Positions 46,377 to 56,102 are shown, numbered from the stretch's first letter. The stretch is 64,000 bases of DNA from Sphingobacterium spiritivorum (GCF_016725325.1 NZ_CP068083.1:3472001-3536000), one strand, 5' to 3'. Notes: generated by a model not told the origin, from the letters alone. Numbers and translations are program-made.

Positions 46377-48152
46377 CTAAATATTTAAAAAATTGTCAAT
46401 GCCCATGACCAACATGTCATTAATGGCTTCGTTGAATAGTGTCATCTCGGTGTCGCTGACAGGATATTTACCCAGAAGCAATGACTGTACATATAAGATA
46501 TGAACAATAGAACGGATCATATAATCGTCTTTCAGGGAAAGCAGGTTGCCGATCAGTTTATTATTTCCGTTGAGACATAATAAGGGTTTGTTTTCATTCT
46601 TTTTGGCAGCGAATGAACCTAAGATATCATTAAGAGGATTTGCCGCTGATTTTTTCACAGATGATGACTTGATCGTATCTGTACCGGTGATATAAAGTGC
46701 CGGAATATCCTCAGGTGCGTACGCTTTGATCAGCACTTCACAGTTTTGAGGTTTCAGCACATCATTAGCCTTATCGATAAAGGTTACATATTCTATTTCC
46801 TGCTCGGGAGATAAATCCCGGAAGCGCGCCATGATATCTTGTGGTGTAATTTCCTTTACCTGAATAGCTGTATCAATGTATTGTGCCTTTTTTAGTAACT
46901 CTTCCTCAAATGTATATGCTGCATTGATCACCAGTATTCCCTGTGATTCTGCAATTCTGCGCATTTGTTTGAAGTCATCAATATTGGGTGTATAATAGAT
47001 GCAATCCTGATAATTTTTGATGTTTTTAAAGTTTCGGAATCCTTTATTCGTCTCAAAAGGCAGGTCATCCAGAAACACACGAAGCATATCATTATCTTCT
47101 GCGGCTATCGCTTTGATATGCAGATAGTGGGTGTTGATCAGACCGTTGTACACTTTATTGTCTATTGTCCGTATATTCCGCAGGTAGTCTTTGATAGCTT
47201 CCGCTATTTCTTTTTGTGTCGCTTTCAGGTTCTCATTAGCCATTAATGATTCCCGTGAAGCTGTGGCCTGCAACTGATTACTGTTGATAATACAACGGAT
47301 GAAAAATGCCCATCGCGGTAACAGTCTGCAGTCGTCATCACTCAAAAACATCCTTTTGAGATACAGTTTGTGTTGCTGACGGTTTGAAAATTGTGCTTTA
47401 TGGGGTAGGATATAGGCTATAGCCTTTACTCCTCCGGATGGAGCTTCAATACGGAAAGCATCAATAAAGTTGGTGTGAAAGGTTTTTTTTCCGATTTCGA
47501 GCAATTCTTCTTTACTGATATCATGTTCCATCCATTTTCCGGCCGCAGGATTGATAAGTAATTCCTGATCTCCTTCTATACAGGTGATGGGGATGGGGAG
47601 CAGATCGCCGTAGTAGGTGAGATTCTGTTCCAGAGAAGAAAAAGCAAAAAGATGGATCCATTCCTTCTTTGGCGTCAGCATGACACGTGTTCCAATGGCC
47701 CGGGGTTCTGTGATATGTTCAATCTCATATGTTCCGTTTGCGTGTCCGGTCCAGCGAATTGCCTGTTCACTCATTGCTGAACGCGTTTCCAGAACGATCT
47801 CATTGCTGACCACAAAACAAGAAAGGAGGCCGATACCAAATTTTCCGATAAAATCCTGCGCATCGATGCTGTCTCTTTTGGAACTCTCTCCGATAACGGC
47901 AATAAACTTATGAATTTCGGCTTCAGTCAGTCCGATTCCGTTATCTTCGAATATCATCTTTTTGTCTTCTAGATGGACCGTGATCTTTCCCTGATGCGAT
48001 TCGTCCAGATTTTGAAATGCTGTGATTGCATCTACTGCATTCTGTAGTAATTCACGTACAAAAGTATTCGGATTACTGTACAGGTGCTCTGAAAGGAGAG
48101 AAATCATCCCTTTCAGATTGACCTGGAAAATATATGACTCTTTTTTTTCCAT
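46377..48152 (-). CDS. Divergent Hsp90-family ATPase (HtpG-like, PRK14083 type)
   Basis: A protein of 591 residues with the GHKL ATPase of Hsp90. The ATP-site motifs are RELLQNAVDAI (E34, N38, D41), FEDNGIGL (D70, G72), GKFGIGLLSCFVVS (from residue 103) and GTRVMLTPK (154-162). The middle domain carries RCIINSNQLQATASRE with R300 at the place of the catalytic arginine. Compared with standard HtpG (about 620 residues; motifs ELISNASDA and GQFGVGFYS) many positions differ, and the C-terminal dimerisation part is poorly conserved. The C-terminus ends MLVMGIDNFLNI and lacks MEEVD. It lies between Sel1 and TPR-like genes (gaps of 3 and 11 bases). It is likely a functional ATPase with a dedicated partner set. 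Confidence 0.9.
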   Translation of the reverse strand: MEKKESYIFQVNLKGMISLLSEHLYSNPNTFVRELLQNAVDAITAFQNLDESHQGKITVHLEDKKMIFEDNGIGLTEAEIHKFIAVIGESSKRDSIDAQDFIGKFGIGLLSCFVVSNEIVLETRSAMSEQAIRWTGHANGTYEIEHITEPRAIGTRVMLTPKKEWIHLFAFSSLEQNLTYYGDLLPIPITCIEGDQELLINPAAGKWMEHDISKEELLEIGKKTFHTNFIDAFRIEAPSGGVKAIAYILPHKAQFSNRQQHKLYLKRMFLSDDDCRLLPRWAFFIRCIINSNQLQATASRESLMANENLKATQKEIAEAIKDYLRNIRTIDNKVYNGLINTHYLHIKAIAAEDNDMLRVFLDDLPFETNKGFRNFKNIKNYQDCIYYTPNIDDFKQMRRIAESQGILVINAAYTFEEELLKKAQYIDTAIQVKEITPQDIMARFRDLSPEQEIEYVTFIDKANDVLKPQNCEVLIKAYAPEDIPALYITGTDTIKSSSVKKSAANPLNDILGSFAAKKNENKPLLCLNGNNKLIGNLLSLKDDYMIRSIVHILYVQSLLLGKYPVSDTEMTLFNEAINDMLVMGIDNFLNI

Positions 48153-48155
48153 GAA

Positions 48156-50642
48156 TTATCTTTTTGACTTTCTCACTATTTTTTCGGCTTTCTCGTGACC
48201 ATTTTCTGCGGCCAGTTCATACCAGTACATCGTCTGCTGTTCGCTTTCTTCCACACCGTCACCCATCAGGTAACAATTTCCCAGTTCAAATTGTGCTGCA
48301 GCATGATTTTGTTCTGCTGCCTGACGAATAAGTTTTATACCTTCTTCTTTGTTTACAGCAACTCCTGAGCCTTTCAGCAGTAATAAACCTGCATTAAACT
48401 GGGATGGGATATCGCCATAATTGGCAGCTGTAGCAAACCAATGATAGGCCTGACTTTCATTTTTACGGGTACCTGTACCACTTAAATAGCATTTACCAAG
48501 TCTGTACATCGCATTTTTATTATTCTTATTGGCCGCTATTTCATAATACTTAAATGCTTCCGAAGCATTAGCCTCAGTGCCAAGTCCGTATTCATAACAG
48601 ATACCCAGTCCATCAGATATGACTTCATACGTGTTATAAGCTTCCAGATAGAGCTGCAAGGCTTTTTCGTATTCATTGAGCTGATCATAATCATATAAAT
48701 AATAATCTCCCAATTCAAGGAAAGCATAAGGCTGATTGTTTTCTTTAGCTTTATTGAGCCATATAAGTGCCTGTTCTGTGTCAGCCAGTATAGGTTCGCC
48801 CAGACTACCATGCATCAGATAAGATCCGGTCTTGTATTGCGCAAACGGATAGTTCATTTCTGCAGCTACCTTCATAAGATCGAATGTTTTCTGAGCATCA
48901 AAACTGACTCCAAATTCATAATCGTAACACATCGCCAATTCCACCATACCTTTAGGAAGTCCCGCTTCAGCAGCTTTCTGAAAGTATGAAACAGCAAGAT
49001 CCGGATTCTGTTCATGTATAATTCCGTAGCGGTAACAGCGCGCCATTTCGTAAATACAGTTGATTTCCTGCAATTCAGCACCTTTTTCATACATGCGCAC
49101 AGCCTCTTGCTGGTCCGTCTCACCGTTTGTATGGTAACCAAATTCCAGATACTGACCCCTTATGTAGCAGGCGTATCCATAACCACCATTGCTTTCTGAA
49201 GCTAAAGTGAATAGTTCAAAAGCTTTCCCGTAATCTTTTTCAAGTGTGCCATCTTCATACATGAAAGCAAGCTCGGTTATACAGTAGGGATTACCCTGCT
49301 CCAATCCTTTTTCAAAGTATGTTTTAGCTTTTTCATTGTCAACTTCAGTTCCTACGCCGTAGCGGTGTAGCCGGCCTGCATTGCTGTTTCCGTAGAAATG
49401 ATTCAGCTCAGCAGCTTTTTCATAGTAAGGAAGGGCTTTATCCGGTTCAGGTGCACCTGCTTCGGTCATTCCAAGTTCATAAAGATATCCAAGGCGGTAA
49501 TAAGCATAAGGGTTTTGATTTGCTTCTGTGGCTCTTTCAAAATATAACCGGGCATTTATTACATCTTTGGGTACGATTTGATCATCCAGATATATTTCAG
49601 CCTTCTCTACCAAAGCATCCGCTAGCTTCTGCTCGCATGCCTGATCCAGATATTCAAGGCCTCTGACTGTATCTTTGTAAGCTTCAACATAAAGATATAT
49701 CAATGCAAGACGATACGTTGAAAATGCATTGCCATACAGCTCACCTACAGTAAACCATTTTAATGATTTTTCATATTCTTCTTTTGGAGACTGCTCCTTA
49801 GGAAATGCCAGGTGCCCTAAATTATTCATGGCTTCGATATTTCCTCTTACCGAAGCCTTTTCCAGCAGATTCATGGATTCTTCCGGGTTATTATCATAGC
49901 TAATTAAAGCGTATCGGGTCATTGCATAGACCGAAAAATAGTTCTCCATGCAATACTTGAATACTTCTTTGGCTTTTTCCGGATTCCCCTGCCATTCATA
50001 GTAACAGGCCTCCAGAATATAGCCATTCTTAACAATTTTGGTATCCGTACTTTTCTGCAATTCCTCAAAAAGAGGAGGGATGCTGTCAAATGTTTTTTTA
50101 TCCAGATAGATATAGCCACGGTACAATTTGCCCCATTCGCTGTTGTCTTCTTCCAGTATGCGGGTAGCTTCTTCTTTATCCTGGCGCGTCAGATAATCAT
50201 AATACAGGAAATAAGCATATACAGGCTTTCCTATGGCTGCTCCGTGATGAGTAGCTGCCAGCAGGTATTCTTCTACTTTGGCTTTGTTTTGAAAGTTCCT
50301 GCGGGCTTCCTGATATTGAAATGCCAGTTGTGCATACGTTTCGGGCCAGAGAGTCGCCAGATTTTTTAATACCTCATTGATCTTGTTCCAGTAAAAAATG
50401 TAATCTTCATCATTCAGTGAGTATGAAGAATGGAAATCCAGCCCATCATGAAAAAGATTTTCATAAAGTTTGACAACAGCTTCTTTCTTCTGATCGAAGT
50501 GAGCAATGCTTTTTTCTAAAAGAGCCAAGCCTTTGAACCAGTTTTCAGGATGCTGTAAAAATGTGTAATCTGTTTCAAATTTTTCCAAAGTGGAAACATC
50601 AGTCTCAGCAAGTATGCTTTCGTAACGGGAGTTCAAATTCAT
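48156..50642 (-). CDS. Sel1-repeat solenoid protein, first gene of the Hsp90 operon
   Basis: A protein of 828 residues with no signal peptide. About residues 250-828 form roughly sixteen Sel1-like repeats, each of about 36 residues with the pattern A-x-x-x-L-G-x-x-Y-x-x-G-x-G, for example AMYRLGKCYLSGTGTRKNE and AQFELGNCYLMGDGVEESE near the C-terminus. Some units are interrupted by 40-residue TPR-like segments. Sel1 and TPR solenoids bind peptides and adapt partners to chaperones or ubiquitin ligases in eukaryotes. It is 3 bases from the Hsp90 gene. A cytoplasmic client- or partner-binding role is inferred. Confidence 0.88.
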   Translation of the reverse strand: MNLNSRYESILAETDVSTLEKFETDYTFLQHPENWFKGLALLEKSIAHFDQKKEAVVKLYENLFHDGLDFHSSYSLNDEDYIFYWNKINEVLKNLATLWPETYAQLAFQYQEARRNFQNKAKVEEYLLAATHHGAAIGKPVYAYFLYYDYLTRQDKEEATRILEEDNSEWGKLYRGYIYLDKKTFDSIPPLFEELQKSTDTKIVKNGYILEACYYEWQGNPEKAKEVFKYCMENYFSVYAMTRYALISYDNNPEESMNLLEKASVRGNIEAMNNLGHLAFPKEQSPKEEYEKSLKWFTVGELYGNAFSTYRLALIYLYVEAYKDTVRGLEYLDQACEQKLADALVEKAEIYLDDQIVPKDVINARLYFERATEANQNPYAYYRLGYLYELGMTEAGAPEPDKALPYYEKAAELNHFYGNSNAGRLHRYGVGTEVDNEKAKTYFEKGLEQGNPYCITELAFMYEDGTLEKDYGKAFELFTLASESNGGYGYACYIRGQYLEFGYHTNGETDQQEAVRMYEKGAELQEINCIYEMARCYRYGIIHEQNPDLAVSYFQKAAEAGLPKGMVELAMCYDYEFGVSFDAQKTFDLMKVAAEMNYPFAQYKTGSYLMHGSLGEPILADTEQALIWLNKAKENNQPYAFLELGDYYLYDYDQLNEYEKALQLYLEAYNTYEVISDGLGICYEYGLGTEANASEAFKYYEIAANKNNKNAMYRLGKCYLSGTGTRKNESQAYHWFATAANYGDIPSQFNAGLLLLKGSGVAVNKEEGIKLIRQAAEQNHAAAQFELGNCYLMGDGVEESEQQTMYWYELAAENGHEKAEKIVRKSKR

Positions 50643-50839
50643 GTCTAATTCGATTTTGTCCTAAAATATGGTTTGAATATAATAACGATTTGTGTGATCT
50701 TTTATTCAAAATAATTAAAATTTTCTTATTTGCCTAAATATTAAGAAAAAAAGATAGGAATAAATCCGGTGCCGGAGTTGTTTGAGGATTCTTTTAAAAG
50801 AAATAAGTAATTTTGACCATACAAAAAATAACAGATCAT

Positions 50840-51451
50840 ATGACTTCGATTTTTAATAAGTTATGGAATCGTACGGCGGCTGATGGGAATGAGCAGTCAA
50901 CTTTTGAAAATCAGTTGTCGTTTTTAGAATGTCAGGTAGATCGGAAACTTCTGGATTTGTGGACATCCGCATGTTTGGAAAACAGGAATGAATCCTGGCA
51001 AATCCGGTTTGCAAAACTTCAGCAAACCAGTTTATCCAGAAGTCATTCTGAGCCTTTATCTGTTAGTAAAGAAATCGAATATCTGAATGATTACTGCTTA
51101 GTTTATCAGGAAATTAGACCAAGTGAATTGTATGTTAGCTTCAAGTCTGATTATGTAGAAACATCGGCGATTATTTATCCCTTTCTTTTAATGCCACTTG
51201 TACAGAATGCTTTTCATAATGGCTATACATCTATGGAAAAGTATCCGGTTAAAATAAAAGTAACCGGATCGTCGAAGCTGCTGATTATGGAAGTCAGCAA
51301 CAGAGTAAATCACCGTATTGCTGATCAGCAGAGTACAGATATTATAAGGCTGTTCAGAGAAAGATTACAATTTCTGTATCCGGATCGTCATGATCTCTTA
51401 TTCAATAGTAACAGCAATACTTTTAAAGCAACGCTGACGGTACAGCTTTAG
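50840..51451 (+). CDS. LytS/YpdA-like histidine kinase remnant lacking membrane and phospho-acceptor segments
   Basis: A protein of 203 residues from the ATG at 50840; a TTG at 50813 is an alternative. The central LSVSKEIEYLNDYCLVYQEIRP matches the second DHp helix of LytS-type kinases (usually L-x-x-E-x-x-x-x-x-x-Y-x-x-x-x), and PFLLMPLVQNAFHNGY matches the N-box (usually LQPLVENAIKHG). The histidine motif that should precede (Q-x-N/x-P-H-F-x-F-N) is absent, as are membrane helices and the G-boxes in canonical form. No response regulator gene lies next to it. It may be a regulatory subunit or a decayed gene. It is divergent from the Sel1 gene. Confidence 0.6.
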   Translation: MTSIFNKLWNRTAADGNEQSTFENQLSFLECQVDRKLLDLWTSACLENRNESWQIRFAKLQQTSLSRSHSEPLSVSKEIEYLNDYCLVYQEIRPSELYVSFKSDYVETSAIIYPFLLMPLVQNAFHNGYTSMEKYPVKIKVTGSSKLLIMEVSNRVNHRIADQQSTDIIRLFRERLQFLYPDRHDLLFNSNSNTFKATLTVQL

Positions 51452-52227
51452 ATGATATTATAATGCTTCAGTGCATTCCAGATTCCATTATTGTCTACGT
51501 CATCCGTAATGTAATCTGCTATCGCCTTTACTTCCGGATTTGCATTGCCCATAGCCACACCAATTTGTGTATGTGCTAACATGGTAATATCATTGCCACC
51601 ATCCCCAAATGACATAGTTTCATGGAGTTCAAGTCCGAAATGTTGTACAAATACATCTATACCAACCTTTTTACTTTGACCCACCGGATTGACATCTGCA
51701 AAAAGAGGTGTCCAGCGGGAAGCTATAGAATTGGGCATTATAGTACGCATAAAGTCTTCTTCTGCTTCCGGTTGAATGAAAATATTGGTCTGTAAAACAG
51801 TTGCTTTATCAAAGTTGTCGTAACTCCTCTGCATAGGTACCGGCAGATTGAGCTGGTCATACATCTTTTGTATATCCGGCGTGACATGGAAGATAGAAAT
51901 TTCATTTTCGGACATGAGCGAAAAGCTAACAGGCTCATTATTCATAGCGTAACGGAGCAGAGATTCAATATCTTCCTGTGGAATAGGTTTTCTAAACAGT
52001 ACCTCATCATCTTTTGTGACACAATAACCCCCGTTAAATGTGATAAAGCCATCAAAATTGAGATATCTGATATGATCTAAGCTGTTGATGGACCTACCCG
52101 TAGAGATGATTACTTTAATTCCTCTGGATTGTAATTCACGGATGGCTTTTTCGGTAGACTCAGGAACGAGATGTGTTTTGAAACTTAATAGTGTACCGTC
52201 GATATCAAAAAATACTGCTTTGATCAT
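51448..52227 (-). CDS. HAD-superfamily Cof-type sugar phosphatase
   Basis: A protein of 259 residues. Motif I is VFFDIDGTLLSF with two catalytic aspartates near residues 8 and 10; motif II is VIISTGRS; motif IV is SFGDGGNDITMLAH. The cap is of the C2 type, which marks Cof-like phosphatases acting on sugar phosphates or nucleotides. The stop overlaps that of the LytS-like gene by 4 bases in tail-to-tail orientation. Substrate unknown. Confidence 0.93.
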   Translation of the reverse strand: MIKAVFFDIDGTLLSFKTHLVPESTEKAIRELQSRGIKVIISTGRSINSLDHIRYLNFDGFITFNGGYCVTKDDEVLFRKPIPQEDIESLLRYAMNNEPVSFSLMSENEISIFHVTPDIQKMYDQLNLPVPMQRSYDNFDKATVLQTNIFIQPEAEEDFMRTIMPNSIASRWTPLFADVNPVGQSKKVGIDVFVQHFGLELHETMSFGDGGNDITMLAHTQIGVAMGNANPEVKAIADYITDDVDNNGIWNALKHYNII

Positions 52228-52289
52228 ATTGTAAGGGCTGTTTTTATACGCAAATGTAGGTAAAATATTCGGAAGCCAAAGCAGGCTTG

Positions 52290-55200
52290 TTAGTGCAACA
52301 AGCTGAGCAATTGTTCTTTTGTGAAGTTTTGTAATAGCGGATTTCCTTCTTTTCCGATCAGCGCAGCAGCCAGTTCATTCTTGCTTTGTTGCATTTTAAT
52401 CATCTTTTCCTCCACCGTGTCAGGCGTGATAAGACGAATAGCTGTAACCGTTTGCTGCTGACCTATCCGGTATGCACGATCTATGGCTTGATTCTCTACT
52501 GCAGGATTCCACCACGGATCTACCAGATATACCAGGCTTGCTGCCGTAAGATTGAGTCCCGTACCACCAGCTTTGAGCGAGATTAAAAGTACCCGGTTAT
52601 CTTCCTGCTCTTGAAAGTTGTGAACGACCTGTTCTCTGTTTTTTGTCTTTCCTGTCAGCATAGAAGCACCTATGCCTTTTGAGGATAATGCTTTTTGAAT
52701 AAGCTGCAGCATGCTTACAAATTGAGAAAATACAATAATCTTGTGGTAGGCAATATTGTCTTCAATTTGTTCTATAAGTGTTTCTATCTTAGCTGAATTA
52801 TCTTCAGTACTTAAATCTTCAGTTTTCAGCAATTTGGTCGAATTACAGATTTGTCTCAGTTTGGTCAATCCTTTCAGAACGTACATAGGACTTTTGCGAA
52901 TTTCATCACCTTCCGTTGCAGAGATGAATTCCCTGAATTCTTTTTCATAAAGATCGTAGATGCGACGTTGAGCAGGTTTCATCTCACAGTAGATGATCAG
53001 TTCATTCTTTTCCGGAAGCTCTCTGGCAACTTCAGCCTTTGTTCTCCTCAGGATAAAAGGATTGATCTTGTTATAGAGCATTTCTGTGCGCTTACGGTCG
53101 CTGAATGCATCTATCGGGGTGGTAAAGACGTCTTTAAAATACTTTTTGCTGCCAAGTAAGCCTGGTGACGCAAATGATAACTGCGCATACAGATCCATAG
53201 TGCTGTTTTCAATCGGCGTACCCGTCATCACGATACGGTTACGTGACTGTAAAAGGCAGGCTGCCTTATAGCGTTGAGAGTTTGGATTTTTAATCTGTTG
53301 AGATTCATCCAGAAATATATAATTAAATCTGAATTTCTTTAAATAGTTGATATCCGTTAGCAGGGTGTGATAAGAAATCAGTATGAGTTCATACCGATCA
53401 AAATCACCGGTATTTCTGATGCGGTCTGTACCATCTAATAGTAAATAGGGTAGACTGGGTGCAAACTTTTCCAGTTCGTGCTGCCAGTTAAACAGTAGTG
53501 TCTTGGGCAGGACGAGCAGGTTGCAGTTGTGATCGGCCTTATCCCGCTGCGAAAGAACAAAAGCAATAATCTGAATGGTCTTGCCTAATCCCATGTCATC
53601 TGCCAGACATCCGCCAAAATTGAAATCATCCAGAAAATTGAGCCACTTCAATCCATCTAATTGATAGTTGCGTAATATTCCGTTGAAATGTTTAGAGGTA
53701 TTTACAGTGTTTAAATCTTTGAAATTCTTAGCTTTATTTATTAAATGGTCAATTTCTTGTTTAGCTGAATTATGTATTTGAGATACATCAAACAAACGTT
53801 CAATATCATAGAAATTTGACTTGGCGATCTGAAGTTGTTCCTCTTCATTCCACTCACCCGCCTGAAAATATTCTTTAAACTTTTCCAGCCATTCTTCCGG
53901 CAATATGCCATGTGTACCATCATCCAGTACCACAAATTTGGATTTGTTACGCACAGCTTTTTCCAGATTTTTGGCAGATGCCTTTTTACTTCCGAAACTC
54001 ACATTGATATTCACATTGAACCAATTGATCCCGCTTAATACCTCAATGTTGATGGTTGCTTTGAAAGGATTTATACTGTTGTTTTTTAAAGTGTCAAAGC
54101 CAATAACCTTAATACCCTGATTGTGCCATTCCTCAAATACATTTAGAAACCAGTCCTCATTCAGGAAATGTTTGCGGTGAAGATAGAAATACAGAAAAGA
54201 CTCGTTCAGCTGTTCTTCAAAGTAGGGATGCTGTCTGATCAGCAGACCTGAAAGTGCCGTTTCCCGATCCTGTTGTCGCTCTACGACATAGCTTTTCCCC
54301 GCTTCATCGATGCCAAAGATCTTCCGTTTGGATCGTACAGGTACTTCCACATCACCATAGCGCATGACAGGCGTGAGCGTGACATATTCCTGAGATTCAT
54401 CCAGATAAATAATCGCTTCAGTATCCGTGTAATAAAGATGTTGATCCAGTTGTTTCTTGCTTGCTTTTGGTATATCCGGATAGCTTATCGATACCTGGTC
54501 AGAAAGCGGATCCAGAATTTGTGTTCTGAAATAATCAAACTTGGACGCATGAACCCAGAGGGCATTATTGCGGTTTTTGAACACCTGTATCAGAGATCTT
54601 ACTGTCTTATCATGAATAAAGTAAAGAGAATGTTTGACTTGTGCAAAATAATCAAACTGTAAGTTTACATCGCTCAGCGCGATTTCCTCTCTTCCTACAA
54701 GAAGATGCCCTTCTACAGATAGAAACGATCCTTTTTTGCTGATACGGAGCTTGCTTTGTACAGGGCTCTGTTTCAGCAATACGGCATTTAGACTGGATGC
54801 CAGTATATTTTCCGACAAAGAAGCATCGTGTACAAATACATCTAATTGAAAGGGATTATGTACAACAGCCTCCAGTGCTTTTGGAAGATTAGGGTCTGTG
54901 GCATCCTGTGTATTCTGTTCTAATAAACGAATAGCAGTGAAGAATTTACTTTCCGTAATATCTTTGCATTTCCAGATACGCTCTGATGTATCTACCGGTT
55001 TGATCGGATTTTTAAGTTTTCCGTTTTTGGTAACCTCCGATTCAAAAAGCTGAATCTGTAAATGTTTGTAGAATTTATGCTTTCGAATGACCATAATCAA
55101 TCGGCCGGTAGCTGTAGGATCGCCAGATTTATTTAATGTTTCTTTATTAAATAAATCTATGTTATCCAGTGGTATAAGGTGGTCATTAAGAACTGTTACT

Positions 55201-55649
55201 TCAATAGAATTGTTGATGTATCTTAGTTCAAAATATTCTTGCAGAGCATCCTCCTGTTCTATACCGTAAGCTAAAGCTGCCTTAGACAAACGTTTTTGAT
55301 ATCGGCTCGGAGAAAAGAATGTCAGCCATTCTTCCTGTCGGATAAAAGTTGCAAAAACTGCTTGTTGGTGTCGGCAGAGACCTTGTTTTTCGGGGCAGGA
55401 ACAGTATATAGATAATACAGGTTTTGAGTACTTCAGTAGCACCGTTTCTTCGTTCTCGGATAACCGGATCCGAAATCTGGCTTCATTTACTGATAGCTGT
55501 TCTACTTCAATCGGAATTCCTATATTCGTCGTGCCGTCTATCTCCTGAAAATAGCTGTACCTGTCCGTTCGATCCATGTCGATATCCGTAATCAGATAGT
55601 GATGGTAATCCGAATGATAATCTATAAGCCGAGGGTCTTGCTTTGACAT
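52290..55649 (-). CDS. SNF2-family ATPase with N-terminal SWIM zinc finger
   Basis: A protein of 1119 residues from the ATG at 55649; an upstream ATG at 55730 would add 27 unlikely residues. Near residues 80-97 a SWIM zinc finger reads SIYCSCPEKQGLCRHQQAV (C-x-C...C-x-H). The ATPase domain begins near residue 655, with the Walker A LADDMGLGKTIQI at about 685 and the DESQ box FLDESQQIKN instead of DEAH. The C-terminal helicase motifs are LLISLKAGGTGLNLTA and QAIDRAYRIGQ. Such proteins occur in many Bacteroidota as single-copy, uncharacterised SNF2-like translocases. The 62 bases downstream hold nothing obvious. Confidence 0.94.
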   Translation of the reverse strand: MSKQDPRLIDYHSDYHHYLITDIDMDRTDRYSYFQEIDGTTNIGIPIEVEQLSVNEARFRIRLSENEETVLLKYSKPVLSIYCSCPEKQGLCRHQQAVFATFIRQEEWLTFFSPSRYQKRLSKAALAYGIEQEDALQEYFELRYINNSIEVTVLNDHLIPLDNIDLFNKETLNKSGDPTATGRLIMVIRKHKFYKHLQIQLFESEVTKNGKLKNPIKPVDTSERIWKCKDITESKFFTAIRLLEQNTQDATDPNLPKALEAVVHNPFQLDVFVHDASLSENILASSLNAVLLKQSPVQSKLRISKKGSFLSVEGHLLVGREEIALSDVNLQFDYFAQVKHSLYFIHDKTVRSLIQVFKNRNNALWVHASKFDYFRTQILDPLSDQVSISYPDIPKASKKQLDQHLYYTDTEAIIYLDESQEYVTLTPVMRYGDVEVPVRSKRKIFGIDEAGKSYVVERQQDRETALSGLLIRQHPYFEEQLNESFLYFYLHRKHFLNEDWFLNVFEEWHNQGIKVIGFDTLKNNSINPFKATINIEVLSGINWFNVNINVSFGSKKASAKNLEKAVRNKSKFVVLDDGTHGILPEEWLEKFKEYFQAGEWNEEEQLQIAKSNFYDIERLFDVSQIHNSAKQEIDHLINKAKNFKDLNTVNTSKHFNGILRNYQLDGLKWLNFLDDFNFGGCLADDMGLGKTIQIIAFVLSQRDKADHNCNLLVLPKTLLFNWQHELEKFAPSLPYLLLDGTDRIRNTGDFDRYELILISYHTLLTDINYLKKFRFNYIFLDESQQIKNPNSQRYKAACLLQSRNRIVMTGTPIENSTMDLYAQLSFASPGLLGSKKYFKDVFTTPIDAFSDRKRTEMLYNKINPFILRRTKAEVARELPEKNELIIYCEMKPAQRRIYDLYEKEFREFISATEGDEIRKSPMYVLKGLTKLRQICNSTKLLKTEDLSTEDNSAKIETLIEQIEDNIAYHKIIVFSQFVSMLQLIQKALSSKGIGASMLTGKTKNREQVVHNFQEQEDNRVLLISLKAGGTGLNLTAASLVYLVDPWWNPAVENQAIDRAYRIGQQQTVTAIRLITPDTVEEKMIKMQQSKNELAAALIGKEGNPLLQNFTKEQLLSLLH

Positions 55650-55755
55650 ACGAACCAAAGATAATGAGATGTATGAAGCACGCAGGAATAAAAAATAAAA
55701 AAAATGTAACCTTTGGAGCTTGGGTTGCATCTTATGAGCAAAGACAATAAAAATT

Positions 55756-56094
55756 ATGGAAAAGGAAACAATGGTAGCTACTATAATCGTAGCATTTTGC
55801 TTAAGTACATTTTTATCCCTGTATTTCTACTGGCTGTCCAGACATAAAGAACGTATGGCACTGATCGAGCGAGGGATGGATCTGAGCGATTTTTACAATA
55901 ATAAACTTAAAGGTTCTAACTGGCTAAAAGTAGGCGTAGTGGTTGTGGCTTCAGCTGTAGGCTTATTGATTGTAGGAATTATTAATGAATCTAATGTCGA
56001 AATTCATTCTGATGCAATTCCTGTGGCTATAATAGGAATTTTCGGAGGAGCGGGTATGATCGTCGCAAATTATCTGGATAAAAGACCATCTTAA
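55756..56094 (+). CDS. DUF6249-type small membrane protein
   Basis: A protein of 112 residues with three hydrophobic segments (about 7-26, 56-77 and 85-105). The motif HKERMALIERGMDL after the first helix is the hallmark of DUF6249 proteins. Function unknown. It is the first gene of a unit with an ECF sigma factor 8 bases later, which suggests a membrane partner in signalling. Confidence 0.82.
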   Translation: MEKETMVATIIVAFCLSTFLSLYFYWLSRHKERMALIERGMDLSDFYNNKLKGSNWLKVGVVVVASAVGLLIVGIINESNVEIHSDAIPVAIIGIFGGAGMIVANYLDKRPS

Positions 56095-56102
56095 AGAATC
56101 GG

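Noticed and set aside
45298..50642. Whether the Sel1-Hsp90-TPR operon is an anti-phage defence island
   Set aside because: There is no nuclease, protease, toxin or NTPase effector beyond the Hsp90, and the neighbours are housekeeping genes. The chaperone-machine reading needs fewer assumptions, though defence is not excluded.
50813..50839. TTG start for the LytS-like protein
   Set aside because: An ATG follows nine codons later, and the extension adds no recognised feature. The ATG at 50840 is used.
55650..55730. Upstream start for the SNF2 ATPase
   Set aside because: The 27 additional residues are an F/Y/L-rich stretch unlike the family's N-terminus; the ATG at 55649 leads directly to a normal start.
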